DNA of 63,441 bases from an uncultured Eubacteriales bacterium (GCA_902795265.1 CADBKM010000005.1:1-63441); one strand, 5' to 3'; numbered from the stretch's first letter, positions 9,248-18,602 are shown. Program-made: numbers and translations. The notes: generated by a model from the letters alone, not told the origin.

Positions 9248-10144
9248 TCAAATGAAAATGTTTATGCTTCCTATAACGAGTCCTATAAGCGCGCCGAGGT
9301 CGACTATCAGCTTGAGCTCGGTCTTCATGACAGTCAGTACTCCCTTTTCAAGTTCTTCGACCGCCATTGAGTTGATCTTGTCTTCAACCACCTTTGCGAC
9401 ATCTATTCTTCGAAGCGCCGAGTTGACAGCATTTACCACTGATTCCCTGTACGCTTCGGTTATTTTTCTCCTGACATAATCCGGATCATAACCTGCCTGT
9501 TCGAGCACATGCAGAGGTGTCCTCTCACCGAGGTCGTGTATCCTCGATGCCGTTATCTCGCTTATCATTTCAGGACCGCGGCTGTCGATGAAATCCTCCA
9601 TCTTCTCACTGACCGCAGTCATTATCCTGTCGGCAAGCTTATCCGTGATGACCATCGATAAAAGGAGTGAGCCCGCAGCATGGTCGAGGATCATGCTTTT
9701 GCCTTCCTCTTTAAGAGTCCCCGGAATGTCCATTCTTTTTATCGCATCGGTTATCTTGAACGAAAGCAGCTCTGTAAAGCTTTTTTCGAGCCTGTCATAT
9801 TTTTCCGGGCTGCCGGTCATTACAGCGCCGGTCTCCTTTATATTTGTGTCGAGTATGCCCATCACCTTATCGATGAGAGGCTTCTCGACTTCTTCAGTCA
9901 GGAGCCTTCCCGAGATATCTTCGCGCGTAAACAGCTCGTTCTGAACTATCTTTCCAGCGGACTTTGCCAGCCTTGCCTTTCCCTTAGGTATGGCGCCCGG
10001 AGTCAGCGGCAGCTGGTGTCCGAACAGATATACCGGCTTGCGCGGGTAAAACAGCATCTTTACGGCTATAAGATTAGTAAAATAGCCTATCACTGCTCCG
10101 ATCAGCGGAGGAAGTATGTAATTGGTAATTATTTCGAGATTCAT
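9248..10144 (-). CDS. DUF445 family membrane-associated protein
   Basis: A 298-residue protein with hydrophobic N- and C-terminal segments (about 5-25 and 275-297) and a charged helical centre. The N-terminal motif with [12 protein letters not shown] and the segment [11 protein letters not shown] are hallmarks of DUF445 (YheB-like), a family of unknown function. Its start overlaps the stop of the antiporter gene by 4 bp (ATGA), so translation is coupled. No catalytic motif is recognised. Confidence 0.88.
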   Translation of the reverse strand: MNLEIITNYILPPLIGAVIGYFTNLIAVKMLFYPRKPVYLFGHQLPLTPGAIPKGKARLAKSAGKIVQNELFTREDISGRLLTEEVEKPLIDKVMGILDTNIKETGAVMTGSPEKYDRLEKSFTELLSFKITDAIKRMDIPGTLKEEGKSMILDHAAGSLLLSMVITDKLADRIMTAVSEKMEDFIDSRGPEMISEITASRIHDLGERTPLHVLEQAGYDPDYVRRKITEAYRESVVNAVNSALRRIDVAKVVEDKINSMAVEELEKGVLTVMKTELKLIVDLGALIGLVIGSINIFI

Positions 10145-12474
10145 TTGTTTTCACCAGTCCCTTCACCCTGCACGCTCAATGAATCAGCTGAATGCGATCC
10201 TGCCTTTCCTACAGAGTGGGCAGCTATGCGGCTTAAATTTGAGCTCGTGCCGATGATCCAGAGTATGTCTCCCTTCTCGATCAGCATATTGGAGTCAGGC
10301 ATAGTCGTGGCATACCCGTCGCGCTCAAGGCCGAGGATCATGCAGTTGCTCCGGATGTTGATGCGGCTCTTCCTTATCGGCTTGCCGACATAAGGCTCCG
10401 TGCCTCTCACCTGTATGGCCGCGCAAGAAAGCGCGTTTCCGCCGGTATAGTCCTCATCAAGAAATTCCTTGAGGGTGCGCATATGCACCTGCTGATCTAT
10501 TCCGAGAGTCTTGTAGAAAGTTTCAAGCGACAGCCTGTCCCCTATGACATGCACGTGATCTCCCGCATGCAATACTGTTCTCGCCGGAGGCATAGGCATT
10601 TTCCTGTCGCCGTGCCTTACCTTCACCACATAAACAGCGTCCTTTCTGCCCCAGTCGAGTTCCTTGATCGACTTTCCTTCATAAGGAGCTCCCGCAGGCA
10701 CGTCCCAGCTGAATATGCTGTAGTCTTCGTCGAGCCAGTGCTGTCTCTTTCGTGCGCCTCCCCGCTCTTCCATGGTCTTCTGGTTGAGATTTGCGAAAAA
10801 CCTGGTCTCAAGCTGTAGGTAATATGTAGCAACAAAATCTGATTTTGCCAGCAGGAATACGCTGAGCGGTATCAGAAGTATAAGAAGCGGATTCGGTATG
10901 TCGAAGAGCGTCAGCAGCGGGATGAGAGCTATGGCCTCGAGAATAACCACCTTTATGAGGGTCATAACCACGAGAGGCGGTCTGTTGGCCAGTCTGTCCA
11001 TCCAGAGCTGCGTGAATGCCACGCTCCTGTTGCCCATAAAAGGAACAGCGAATACCGCCAGCATCAGATATATCACTATCGTGACAACAGCCCTTGCTGC
11101 CCCGCTTCCGGCAACCGCTTCAAGCGCCGGATAAACGAGTCTGCATCCGGCGAGTGTCAGCACGAGCATTATGCTTCCGTATATCGCCACTTTGGTGAAG
11201 AAATCGCGCAGAACAGTCTTCCATTCGGAAGCGTGCTCCTCTTCGCTCTGATCATCTGATGTGTAATCGCGTATCTTATCTCTCAGCTTCGCAGGTATGG
11301 CCGATTCTATCATCGACACGATACGGTCCTGCTGCCTTATGAGCACAGGCGTGAAAACTATCGTGAGTATCGACGCGGCAACGATCACCGGATACAGATA
11401 AGCATCCATTACTCCGAGCGAGATGCCCAGGCTGGCAATAATGAATGAGAATTCTCCGATAGGCGCAAGCGAAATGCCGCCGCGCAGAGCCGAGCCGAGA
11501 TCCTGCCCCGAAAGCAGCATTCCTATTGTCGCGAATACCAGCTTGGCAACCACGGCGAGAATGGCGATAGGAACTATCGATGTCCACCTCGAAACTATGA
11601 TCTGCGGATCCACCATCATGCCTACAGACAGGAAGAATATAGCGCCGAACATATCCTTTATGCCGGCGGTGACTCTCTCAACGTCGTGAACATGGCGTGT
11701 GCCCGCGAAGAGCGATCCGGCAATAAACGCGCCGAGCTCCATAGAAAACCCGAGAATATGTGCCAGAAGGCCCATCAGAAAACAGAATCCGAGGCTGAGC
11801 AGAGTCAGCGTTTCATCGCTCATCAGGCTCATCACCCTGTCGAGGAAGGTAGGCAGAAAGTATATTCCGAGAACAAGCCAGAGCACCAGATATGTCACCA
11901 TCAGGAACATATGCATGGCCATGCTTGCTCCGCCTGAATTCTGGCTCGCCGATATTGTCGTAAGGACTACCATCATAAAGACCGCTATAACATCTTCCAT
12001 GACAAGCGATCCCATTACAAGGCCGGTATAACGCTCTCCCTCAAGCCCCATCTCGCTGAAGCATTTCTGTATTACAACAGTCGAACTGATAGACAGCATG
12101 GCGCCCAGGAAAACCGCATTCATCGTGTTCATACCCGCCAATATGCCGAAAGCGTATCCGACAAGCATGACTCCGCCCATTTTAACCGCAGCCGATACGA
12201 TGGCCGTGCTTCCGATCTCGCTGAGCTTGTGGAAATCGAACTCGAGTCCTATGTGAAACAGTATTATGACCACGCCTATCTCACTCCAGGTCTCGACCGA
12301 AGCCGTGCTCTCTATATTCATGAACAGCGGAAAATGAGGACCAATAAGAAAGCCCGCAACAATATAACCCAGAATCGTAGGGAGTCTGAGTTTTCTGAAA
12401 ACTATCGTGACCACAGCAGCAGTGGTCAGCATTATAGCAAGATCAATTATGAGCTGAGGTGCTTCCATTTCCAC
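10141..12474 (-). CDS. KefB-like cation:proton antiporter (CPA2) with C-terminal TrkA_C domains
   Basis: A 777-residue transporter. The first about 390 residues form the Na+/H+ exchanger domain of the CPA2 family, with about 12 helices, including [11 protein letters not shown] and the GLEFDFHKL segment after the first helices. A second membrane block with a few helices follows (about 415-545). The C-terminus carries two TrkA_C-like ligand-binding modules (about 600-670 and 680-755). Likely role: K+ or Na+ efflux in exchange for protons. It heads a run with DUF445, the ABC transporter and a K+ channel that has the same module type, suggesting shared nucleotide control (inference). Confidence 0.9.
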   Translation of the reverse strand: MEMEAPQLIIDLAIMLTTAAVVTIVFRKLRLPTILGYIVAGFLIGPHFPLFMNIESTASVETWSEIGVVIILFHIGLEFDFHKLSEIGSTAIVSAAVKMGGVMLVGYAFGILAGMNTMNAVFLGAMLSISSTVVIQKCFSEMGLEGERYTGLVMGSLVMEDVIAVFMMVVLTTISASQNSGGASMAMHMFLMVTYLVLWLVLGIYFLPTFLDRVMSLMSDETLTLLSLGFCFLMGLLAHILGFSMELGAFIAGSLFAGTRHVHDVERVTAGIKDMFGAIFFLSVGMMVDPQIIVSRWTSIVPIAILAVVAKLVFATIGMLLSGQDLGSALRGGISLAPIGEFSFIIASLGISLGVMDAYLYPVIVAASILTIVFTPVLIRQQDRIVSMIESAIPAKLRDKIRDYTSDDQSEEEHASEWKTVLRDFFTKVAIYGSIMLVLTLAGCRLVYPALEAVAGSGAARAVVTIVIYLMLAVFAVPFMGNRSVAFTQLWMDRLANRPPLVVMTLIKVVILEAIALIPLLTLFDIPNPLLILLIPLSVFLLAKSDFVATYYLQLETRFFANLNQKTMEERGGARKRQHWLDEDYSIFSWDVPAGAPYEGKSIKELDWGRKDAVYVVKVRHGDRKMPMPPARTVLHAGDHVHVIGDRLSLETFYKTLGIDQQVHMRTLKEFLDEDYTGGNALSCAAIQVRGTEPYVGKPIRKSRINIRSNCMILGLERDGYATTMPDSNMLIEKGDILWIIGTSSNLSRIAAHSVGKAGSHSADSLSVQGEGTGENK

Positions 12475-12491
12475 TTAAATCCCATACTTGT

Positions 12492-12569
12492 AACAGCAAT
12501 CAGCTAATGAAGCCGCCGGGCCCGCTCTCGCTAACGTTCGCCCGCCCGGCTTATTAGCTGATTGCTGTT
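12492..12569. other. 78-nt long imperfect palindrome between ygjP-like gene and antiporter gene
   Basis: The outer arm of 17 bp (AACAGCAATCAGCTAAT and its complement) is perfect; it continues with a second G+C-rich arm around AAGCC.CCGGGC, broken by single-base bulges, and a loop of about 16 nt. It starts 3 bp before the stop of the peptidase gene. No T-run follows on either strand, so it is not a standard terminator; it could be a processing or stability element or a small palindromic repeat. Confidence 0.8.
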
Positions 12570-12571
12570 GC

Positions 12572-13123
12572 TTAGCCATAATTCAGTATTTTCCTTATAT
12601 TCTTCCAGCCGGGCATATATCTGTCCATCATTGCGTAAAAGCGTGGGCCGTGATCCGGTACTACGGTGTGGACCAGTTCGTGGAGTATCACGTAGTCGAG
12701 TTCTGCGTCGCTTCTGGTTGCCAGCATCAGGCTGAGATTTATGTGGTGTGTCCGTGTATTGCAGCTTCCCCAGCGGGTATGCATGTCGCGTACAGTCCAG
12801 CCATTGCAATAAAGCCCTGTTGCTTCCTCAATGATAGGCAGTCTCTCGCTGATACGCCTTTTCAGATCTGCCCGCCTTGCTTCTTTTTCGGCTTTGTCTG
12901 AAGGTTCCGGATGAGCCCGGGCTTTTGAGATCACCCGTGCCTTTGTATCGATGATCCAGTCCCAGCGGCTCCTGACAAAATCCGCTATAGCTCTGTCGGA
13001 CGTGAAATAAGGAGCGCTGATGACGATACGTCCGTCAGGTTCCTTGATGCGAAGATTTATTCTCTTTATGCGCTTTCTGGTCAGTTCGGCCTCAAGCCCG
13101 TCAATATATATCATTTTAGCCAT
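12572..13123 (-). CDS. YgjP-like (WLM/SprT-type) zinc metallopeptidase
   Basis: A 183-residue cytosolic protein with the zinc-binding motif HELVH (148-152) and a third His at 158 in PDHGPRF, followed by MPGWK. The WGSCN block (about 119-123) is typical of the YgjP/DUF45 family. The family is inferred to be metal-dependent peptidases; substrates are unknown. The gene stands between the orr terminator and the long palindrome, so it is probably transcribed alone from the short upstream gap. Confidence 0.88.
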   Translation of the reverse strand: MAKMIYIDGLEAELTRKRIKRINLRIKEPDGRIVISAPYFTSDRAIADFVRSRWDWIIDTKARVISKARAHPEPSDKAEKEARRADLKRRISERLPIIEEATGLYCNGWTVRDMHTRWGSCNTRTHHINLSLMLATRSDAELDYVILHELVHTVVPDHGPRFYAMMDRYMPGWKNIRKILNYG

Positions 13124-13150
13124 ACATAGTTATTTTATCATAAATGATCA

Positions 13151-13185
13151 GCAAAAAATCGGTGTCCCCGATCAGGAACACCGAT
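13151..13185 (-). terminator. Terminator of the AGCS-racemase operon
   Basis: On the minus strand ATCGGTGT...ACACCGAT forms an 8-bp stem followed by TTTTTTGC. It lies about 50 bp past the racemase stop codon. Confidence 0.85.
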
Positions 13186-13237
13186 AATCTTTTCTGTCAT
13201 ATCAGGGCAATTATCGCATTGATGACAATAAACCAGA

Positions 13238-14308
13238 TTATTTGTCAGTATATTGACGCTTAACGTATTCCGATGTGAATGCCCTCATGGTCGAGAAGTA
13301 TCCGAGCTGAAGTCTGACAGTATCTCCGACTTTATAGCTGCGGTCGCTGTCAGTTACATCAAGCATCAGGTGGTCTGAACTCGCGCCCAGCATAATGATG
13401 CCCGGATCGCACGTCATTGTTGTCTCTACGTCAAAATCCTGTTTGCCGAGAGCACAGATCGCCTTTATCCTGTGCTCTCCGCGGTCTGTGAATTCAGGCT
13501 TTTTACCATACGAATCCACTCCTACCGTCCCCCATGGCATTGACGGTTTTTCCTTGAGCTCGACTATCTCGCACTCAAGTGTGAACACATCAGCGAATGT
13601 GTCAGGCAGGAACTGATATTTCGCTCTCTCCTTTCCGAAAAGAACGGACTCGCCGAGTCTGAGGTTGTCTACGCCTTCAGGAATGCCGCCTCTGAGCATG
13701 AGGTCGACCGCGGCGGAATTTCCTCCGCTGACTACATCGACAGGGCGCCCTACAGCTTCCTCGACGCGCTTTCTCAGGCCCGCAAGCTGTGTGAGTTTCT
13801 CTGTATCGTACTGGATGAACGAGAAGCAGGTCAGGTTGACTCCTATTCCGTAAAGCTCGACTCCTTCAAGCTTCTCTGTCTCGACAGCCGCATCGATGAG
13901 CTCGTCGTGATCGACATAACCCTCGCGTATATCGCCAAGGTCTGCCATCAGGATCACCTTGTGCTTTCTGCCCTGTTTAAAACATTCCTCGCTTATGGCC
14001 CTCACCACTATCATTTCGGAATTGAGGGAAGCATCTGCATACTTTACCAGATCGGGTACTTCCGAAAGCATAGGCGGCCTGATAAGCCACTTTTCCGCAT
14101 CGATCTCTTCGAGTCTTTTCAGGTTATCTACTCTGGCATCTCCGAGCTTCGTGATACCTTCTTCCACAAGGACCTTTGCGATATTTGGATCCGCCCTGAA
14201 CACCTTAGTAACAGCCGTTATAGAAATACCGTGCGCAGCACACAGGCCCCGCACGGTATTAACATTCTGTCTAAGATGCCCCAGATTTACCGTAAGTAAT
14301 GGATACAT
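13238..14308 (-). CDS. orr: Alanine/ornithine racemase family PLP enzyme (ornithine racemase-like)
   Basis: A 356-residue fold-type III PLP enzyme. The PLP lysine is K35 in TAVTKVFRADP, which replaces the VVKADAYGHG of ordinary alanine racemases and is characteristic of the Orr/YhfX branch. The block VDVVSGGNSAAVDLM and the phosphate-binding LRLGES match that branch. It likely interconverts L- and D-ornithine or a related amino acid, feeding anaerobic amino-acid fermentation. It lies 15 bp downstream of an AGCS amino-acid transporter, so uptake and racemisation are co-expressed. Ornithine rather than alanine, lysine or serine is an inference. Confidence 0.82.
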   Translation of the reverse strand: MYPLLTVNLGHLRQNVNTVRGLCAAHGISITAVTKVFRADPNIAKVLVEEGITKLGDARVDNLKRLEEIDAEKWLIRPPMLSEVPDLVKYADASLNSEMIVVRAISEECFKQGRKHKVILMADLGDIREGYVDHDELIDAAVETEKLEGVELYGIGVNLTCFSFIQYDTEKLTQLAGLRKRVEEAVGRPVDVVSGGNSAAVDLMLRGGIPEGVDNLRLGESVLFGKERAKYQFLPDTFADVFTLECEIVELKEKPSMPWGTVGVDSYGKKPEFTDRGEHRIKAICALGKQDFDVETTMTCDPGIIMLGASSDHLMLDVTDSDRSYKVGDTVRLQLGYFSTMRAFTSEYVKRQYTDK

Positions 14309-14323
14309 CTTATATTCCTTTCT

Positions 14324-15730
14324 TTAGTCCTGCCAGAAGTCTGTCTTTCCTTCGAGACCGACAGTTGAAGCCTTGAATACAGGCGACTTGCCTTCCTTCT
14401 TCTGCTTTGAGTAGTCATCGAGTGCCTTGAGGGCTGTGCCACCGGCGATGCAGATGACAGGCAGGTTGATGATTGCCATGATTCCCATCAGAACGTCTGC
14501 GAGATCCCATACAACGCCCATGCTCAGAAGTGCTCCGATGAAGATAACGACGGAAGCACCGATACGGAACCAGAACATGAATTTTGCACTTGGCTCTTTC
14601 TTACCGTTGAGGTAGATCAGCAGGTTGTCTACATAGTAGAAGTTTCCGAGCAGTGTTGTGAATGCGAACAGTACCATTGCGACTGTGATGAATACAGGAC
14701 CGATAGCTCCGAGTGAGCTCTGCAGTGCTGCCTGAACGTAAGGTGCGCCTGCGAGGTCTTCAGTCGGTGCAATGCCTGAGCAGAGGCACATGAATGCTGT
14801 GCATGTGCAGAGGAGCAGTGTGTCGATGAATACTGAGAGCATCTGTACGAGGCCCTGCTTTACCGGGTGATGAACGTCGGCAGAAGCAGCAGCGTTAGGT
14901 GCAGAACCAACACCGGCTTCGTTCGAGAACAGACCTCTCTTGATTCCGTACATCATGCACGATCCTGTAAATCCGCCGAAGATTGACTGGAAGTCGAACG
15001 CGTCTGCGAAGATCTTTCCGATTACTTCAGGGAAGAGCCTGATGTGTGTGAACACGATGATGAGAGCTACGGCTACATAGAGCAGTCCCATGAGCGGAAC
15101 GAGCTTACTTGTTACGCTGAGGATTCTCTTGCCGCCGCCGAGGAGGCAGTATCCGACGATTACAGCCAGAATAGCTCCGATGACGATCGGTGTGGTCTTC
15201 TCATTGTAGAAACTGTATACACTGAATGTCGACTGCAGATTGTATGATGCCAGCATGTTGAATCCGCCTGCATATGTGAGCAGCATGCTTATAGCGAAGA
15301 TCGCACCCAGAGCAGGGCTCTTGATCGCTGCCTCGATATAGTATGCAGGACCGCCGTAGCATCCGCCTTCGGAATCACGTTTCTTGTAGATCTGTGCCAG
15401 TGTGGACTCGATGAATGCCGAAGCTCCGCCCAGAATAGCAATGATCCACATCCAGAAGACAGCGCCGTATCCGCCGAGGCAGATAGCTGTAGCAACACCT
15501 ACGATGTTACCTGTACCTACACGTGAAGCTGTGGATACCATCAGTGCCTGGAAGGATGATACTCCTCCGTCAAGAGGCTTCTCAGTTACTACTCTGATCG
15601 ACTCTCCGAAAAATCTGAACTGAACGAATTTGGTCCTGATAGTAAAATAAAGACCAACTGCAATCAGCATGATTACGAGAAGTTTCCCGTACATGAATCC
15701 GCTGATATTGCCGATTATAGTTCCAAACAT
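14324..15730 (-). CDS. Sodium:amino-acid symporter, AGCS (alanine/glycine) family
   Basis: A 468-residue inner-membrane transporter with about ten to eleven helices. The signature segments GTGNIVGVATA near residue 75 and the GLFSNEAGVGSAPNAAA block near 265 are those of AGCS carriers, which import alanine, glycine or related amino acids with Na+. It is the first gene of a two-gene unit with the racemase, so the imported amino acid is probably the racemase substrate. A promoter with an embedded palindrome lies upstream at 15797-15826. RBS: AGGGGAGAA just before the ATG. Confidence 0.93.
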   Translation of the reverse strand: MFGTIIGNISGFMYGKLLVIMLIAVGLYFTIRTKFVQFRFFGESIRVVTEKPLDGGVSSFQALMVSTASRVGTGNIVGVATAICLGGYGAVFWMWIIAILGGASAFIESTLAQIYKKRDSEGGCYGGPAYYIEAAIKSPALGAIFAISMLLTYAGGFNMLASYNLQSTFSVYSFYNEKTTPIVIGAILAVIVGYCLLGGGKRILSVTSKLVPLMGLLYVAVALIIVFTHIRLFPEVIGKIFADAFDFQSIFGGFTGSCMMYGIKRGLFSNEAGVGSAPNAAASADVHHPVKQGLVQMLSVFIDTLLLCTCTAFMCLCSGIAPTEDLAGAPYVQAALQSSLGAIGPVFITVAMVLFAFTTLLGNFYYVDNLLIYLNGKKEPSAKFMFWFRIGASVVIFIGALLSMGVVWDLADVLMGIMAIINLPVICIAGGTALKALDDYSKQKKEGKSPVFKASTVGLEGKTDFWQD

Positions 15731-15796
15731 TTTTCTCCCCTTTCTTAACCATACCTTGTTTTACTTATTAGAAATATCGCATGTTAGTGCACCAAA

Positions 15797-15826
15797 ATTC
15801 TACCAAATAATTTGGTAATCTGTCCA
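15797..15826 (-). promoter_or_regulatory. Promoter with internal operator-like palindrome for AGCS-racemase operon
   Basis: On the minus strand TGGACA (15826-15821) and TAGAAT (15802-15797) are 18 bp apart, each 5/6 to consensus. Within the spacer and overlapping the -10 lies TACCAAAT-t-ATTTGGTA (15801-15817), a perfect 8-bp inverted repeat. A repressor there would block RNA polymerase. A second small palindrome, TGTATA-n4-TATACA, lies just upstream. Confidence 0.55.
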
Positions 15827-15864
15827 TATTCTGGAACAATTTGTATAAATGTATACAATCCACG

Positions 15865-16224
15865 CTATGAATTCTGTCCCTTTTCTGCCATCTCCTGGCT
15901 AATTCCCGGGTTCCAGACACAGCAGACAGCTGCAGGCTTTATGCCGTCGAGCTCGAATTTCTCGATCCATGGGTATTTCTCATACCGGATCGCTGCGTTT
16001 TCTTCGAGCAAAACCCCGTGAAGAGGCACATAAACAGCGCCTATCTGGGATTCCTCGCGCAGATAATCGGAGGCGTACTCCTCCGGGTCTTTGTCGGTAA
16101 AACTTACCGATACCTCCGCTTTGGAGGGATCGCATCATGTGCGCGCGGTATCGGTCAGGAGCACGATGTCCTTGAACCCGAGCCGGCCCATGTATTCTAT
16201 AGCGTTGTCGTTGAGTCTTATCAT
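15865..16224 (-). CDS. Candidate selenoprotein with in-frame UGA (Sec30-Cys31), HesB-like small protein
   Basis: A 119-codon frame from ATG 16224-16222 to TAG 15867-15865, interrupted only by TGA at 16137-16135 (codon 30). Read as selenocysteine it gives ...TDTART-U-C-DPSKAEV..., a Sec-Cys redox pair, and 89 more coherent codons ending with a Cys-Cys-containing tail (AAVCCVWNP). The ATG overlaps the proX stop (ATGA), a normal coupled start. Directly after the UGA is a 25-nt stem-loop (16108-16132). From memory, the pattern (short N-terminal helix, beta strand, UC at about 30, later VYVP) resembles small HesB-like selenoproteins. Alternatives: a nonsense-disrupted gene or a sequencing error. 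The selenium genes at 21543-23183 favour Sec. Confidence 0.72.
16108..16132 (-). promoter_or_regulatory. SECIS-like stem-loop directly downstream of in-frame UGA
   Basis: On the minus strand, starting 2 nt after the UGA: CGAT-c-CCTCC, loop AAAGC, GGAGG-t-ATCG. Nine base pairs with one mismatch. Position and size suit a bacterial SECIS, but the loop has its G at position 4 rather than in the first two places of the usual pattern, so the assignment is tentative. Confidence 0.5.
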
Positions 16225-16709
16225 AGTTTGACGAAGTGGAGTTCGTTGCCGTGTTTTTTGATCAGCTTTACGACATCGCGGGCATTAATGTATACAGTCG
16301 CGGTGTTGTCACAAGGATGTATGCCCATGAGCTTGTTCTCAAAGTCTTTGTCCATGAAGACTACTACGTCCTTTTCTTCGTTGGCGAGGATTCCCAGCGG
16401 GGTCACCGCTCCGCGGATCAGCCCCATCTTGGCCATCAGGTCTTCTTCGGAAGCAAAGGTGAGCGGACGCGTATCCTGTGCTTTTCTGAATTCTTTCAGA
16501 TTCACCTTTTTATCTTCAAGGCAGGTGATGAGATAGTATTTGCGCTTTTTGTCATCGCGGATAAACAGGTTTTTAGCGATCTGATCAGGATGCGGAAGGT
16601 TGCACTCGAGCATCTCATCTATTGTATAGACCGGCTTGTGCTCTACTATCTCATATTTGATCTTATTATCATCGAGGATCTTTACGATATCTTCTTTTGT
16701 AAGTGTCAT
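16221..16709 (-). CDS. proX: Prolyl-tRNA deacylase / editing protein (ProX, YbaK domain)
   Basis: A 162-residue stand-alone YbaK-type editing domain. It hydrolyses mischarged Ala-tRNA(Pro) (or Cys-tRNA(Pro)) in the cytosol. The family features are visible: the N-terminal EHKPVYTIDEM segment, the conserved catalytic-site Lys in DQIAKNLF, RGAVTPLGI and GIHPCDNTATV. It lies 15 bp downstream of the HerA-like gene, and its TGA overlaps the ATG of the candidate selenoprotein gene by 4 bp, so all three probably share a transcript. Confidence 0.92.
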   Translation of the reverse strand: MTLTKEDIVKILDDNKIKYEIVEHKPVYTIDEMLECNLPHPDQIAKNLFIRDDKKRKYYLITCLEDKKVNLKEFRKAQDTRPLTFASEEDLMAKMGLIRGAVTPLGILANEEKDVVVFMDKDFENKLMGIHPCDNTATVYINARDVVKLIKKHGNELHFVKL

Positions 16710-16724
16710 GAGATTGCCCCCTCT

Positions 16725-18437
16725 TTACTTTCTGCCTGTAAGTGTTCCGAGCAGGTTGCGGCCAATGGCGGAGCCGATATTGCCGCCGATGGTGCGGCCT
16801 TTTTTACCAAGCACGGCTTCACCTATGGTTTTGCCTATCTCTCTTCCAATGGTGCTTCCGGTCGAACGGATCACCTGTTTTGTACCCGATTTTCCGAGAT
16901 AGTTGTCGGCGATGTCGCTGAGTGTTGAGCCGCCTTCGTCTTCGGCTTTAGCCGCAGGCCTGACTTTAGGCTCGCGGGCCGCAGGCTGCGTGACGGCAGG
17001 CTCGAGTTCAACGGTGATGCCGTCGTCGGCCGCGGGCTGAGCCGCAGGCTCAGCGGCAGGTATACCCGAAGTGTTGCCGTATACCTGCCCGTCAGGCGCG
17101 GTATACGAGCCGGCGCCCGGCGCCGCGGCCGCTCCTGGTACACGTCCCGTGATCACCTCGTATGCCGATACGTTGTCGACCATCTCGAGATACTTATTAT
17201 TCAGCGGCGAATAGCTCACCGCATTCCTTCTTTCCTCATCGCTGAGAGCACCCATTCTGCTCTCCGGCGGCAGTATGAACGCGTACTCAGCAACTGAAGG
17301 CGCGCCCTTTTCATCGAGCATCGACACAACGGCCTCGCCAGTGCCGAGGCTCTGCATCAGTTCCTTGGTATCGAATTCCGGATTTTCCCTGAACGCCTCT
17401 GCTGCAGCATTGAGCGCCTTCTGCTCGGCCGGCGTGTACGCATGCAGTCCGTGCTCGATCTTATTGCCGAGCTGCGACATTACCGATCCCGGTATGTCGC
17501 CCGGGCTCTGCGTAACGAAGAATATCGATACGCCCTTCGATCTTATCAGCTTCACCACCTGTTCGATCTTCTCGAGCAGGCTCTTCGACGCGTTCTTGAA
17601 AAGCAGATGAGCCTCATCAAAGAAGAACACCATCTTAGGCTTCTCAGGGTCGCCTACCTCAGGCAGCATCTCGAAGAGCTCGGAAAGCAGATAGAGCATG
17701 AATGCCGAGTAAAGTCTCGGTTTGATGATCAGCGTCTCCGCGTCAAGTATGTTGATGATGCCTCTTCCGTCAGGAGCAGTCAGGAAGAAATCCCTTATAT
17801 CTATAGCCGGCTCGCCGAAGAAGGTATCAGCGCCCTCGGATTCGAGCGCCACGATAGCTCTTATGATCGCAGATGCAGACTGCTGAGGTATAAGGCCGTA
17901 ATCCATCTTGAACTCAGCTGAATGATCGGCGCAGTACTGCAGCGTCGCCTTCATGTCTTTAGTATCTGTGAGTATCAGACCGAGATCGTCAGCGATCTTG
18001 AAGATGACCTGCATGAGCTCAGTCTGCGTATCGTTGAGATCGAGCACCTGGCTGAACAGCACCGGTCCCATCTCAGAAACAGTAGTGCGAAGCGGTGTGC
18101 CCTTTTCCGCATAAATATCGAATATCGATACAGGGAATCCGCGGTAAGTGAACGTATCTCTGATGCCGAAGCGGTCTATCTTCTTCTGCATGCTTTCGCT
18201 GTCGTCACCTGCCACGGCGATGCCCGCCATGTCACCCTTTACATCTGACATGAACACCGGCACGCCCAGTTCCGAAAAGCTTTCAGCAAGCACCTTGAGC
18301 GTAACGGATTTGCCCGTGCCCGTGGCACCGCAGATAAAGCCGTGTCTGTTGGCCTTGTCAGGCCTCATGCATATCTTATCGCCGAGAGTTTCGCCATCGC
18401 CCTTTCTGGCGAAATAAATCAATCCGTTGTCTGTCAT
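16725..18437 (-). CDS. HerA-like/DUF853 (YjgR) ATPase
   Basis: A 570-residue P-loop ATPase of the HerA/FtsK superfamily. Walker A is GATGTGKS (37-44) and the Walker B region reads MVFFFDEAHLLF. An FVTQSPGDIP motif (sensor/arginine region) follows. The C-terminus (about 440-570) is Ala/Pro-rich and low-complexity, then ends in a glycine-rich region. YjgR proteins are conserved but of unknown function, thought to act on DNA or proteins as hexameric motors. It is the first gene of the unit with proX and the UGA-containing gene. Confidence 0.88.
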   Translation of the reverse strand: MTDNGLIYFARKGDGETLGDKICMRPDKANRHGFICGATGTGKSVTLKVLAESFSELGVPVFMSDVKGDMAGIAVAGDDSESMQKKIDRFGIRDTFTYRGFPVSIFDIYAEKGTPLRTTVSEMGPVLFSQVLDLNDTQTELMQVIFKIADDLGLILTDTKDMKATLQYCADHSAEFKMDYGLIPQQSASAIIRAIVALESEGADTFFGEPAIDIRDFFLTAPDGRGIINILDAETLIIKPRLYSAFMLYLLSELFEMLPEVGDPEKPKMVFFFDEAHLLFKNASKSLLEKIEQVVKLIRSKGVSIFFVTQSPGDIPGSVMSQLGNKIEHGLHAYTPAEQKALNAAAEAFRENPEFDTKELMQSLGTGEAVVSMLDEKGAPSVAEYAFILPPESRMGALSDEERRNAVSYSPLNNKYLEMVDNVSAYEVITGRVPGAAAAPGAGSYTAPDGQVYGNTSGIPAAEPAAQPAADDGITVELEPAVTQPAAREPKVRPAAKAEDEGGSTLSDIADNYLGKSGTKQVIRSTGSTIGREIGKTIGEAVLGKKGRTIGGNIGSAIGRNLLGTLTGRK

Positions 18438-18539
18438 GTCTGCTCTCCCTTTTTTATGCAGCCTGAGGCTGCGCCGTAAAAATCATTTGGATAATTATAG
18501 CATACGGCAGCCCCCTCGGTCTTTCATTGTTTACTCCAT

Positions 18540-18579
18540 TGGTATAATATTGTATAGTCGGTCAGATCATGCTGACCGT
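18540..18579 (+). promoter_or_regulatory. Extended -10 promoter and 5' hairpin of M16C peptidase gene
   Basis: TGGTATAAT (18540-18548) is an extended -10 with no good -35. It is followed by CGGTCAG-atcatg-CTGACCG (18559-18578), a 7-bp stem-loop near the expected transcript start. Confidence 0.5.
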
Positions 18580-18602
18580 ATCTAAGGAAAGGCAGCGGTA
18601 TT

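Noticed and set aside
16138-16224. Plain 29-codon ORF ending at the TGA
   Set aside because: Too short to fold alone, while the frame stays open for 89 more codons after the TGA with coherent protein-like sequence.
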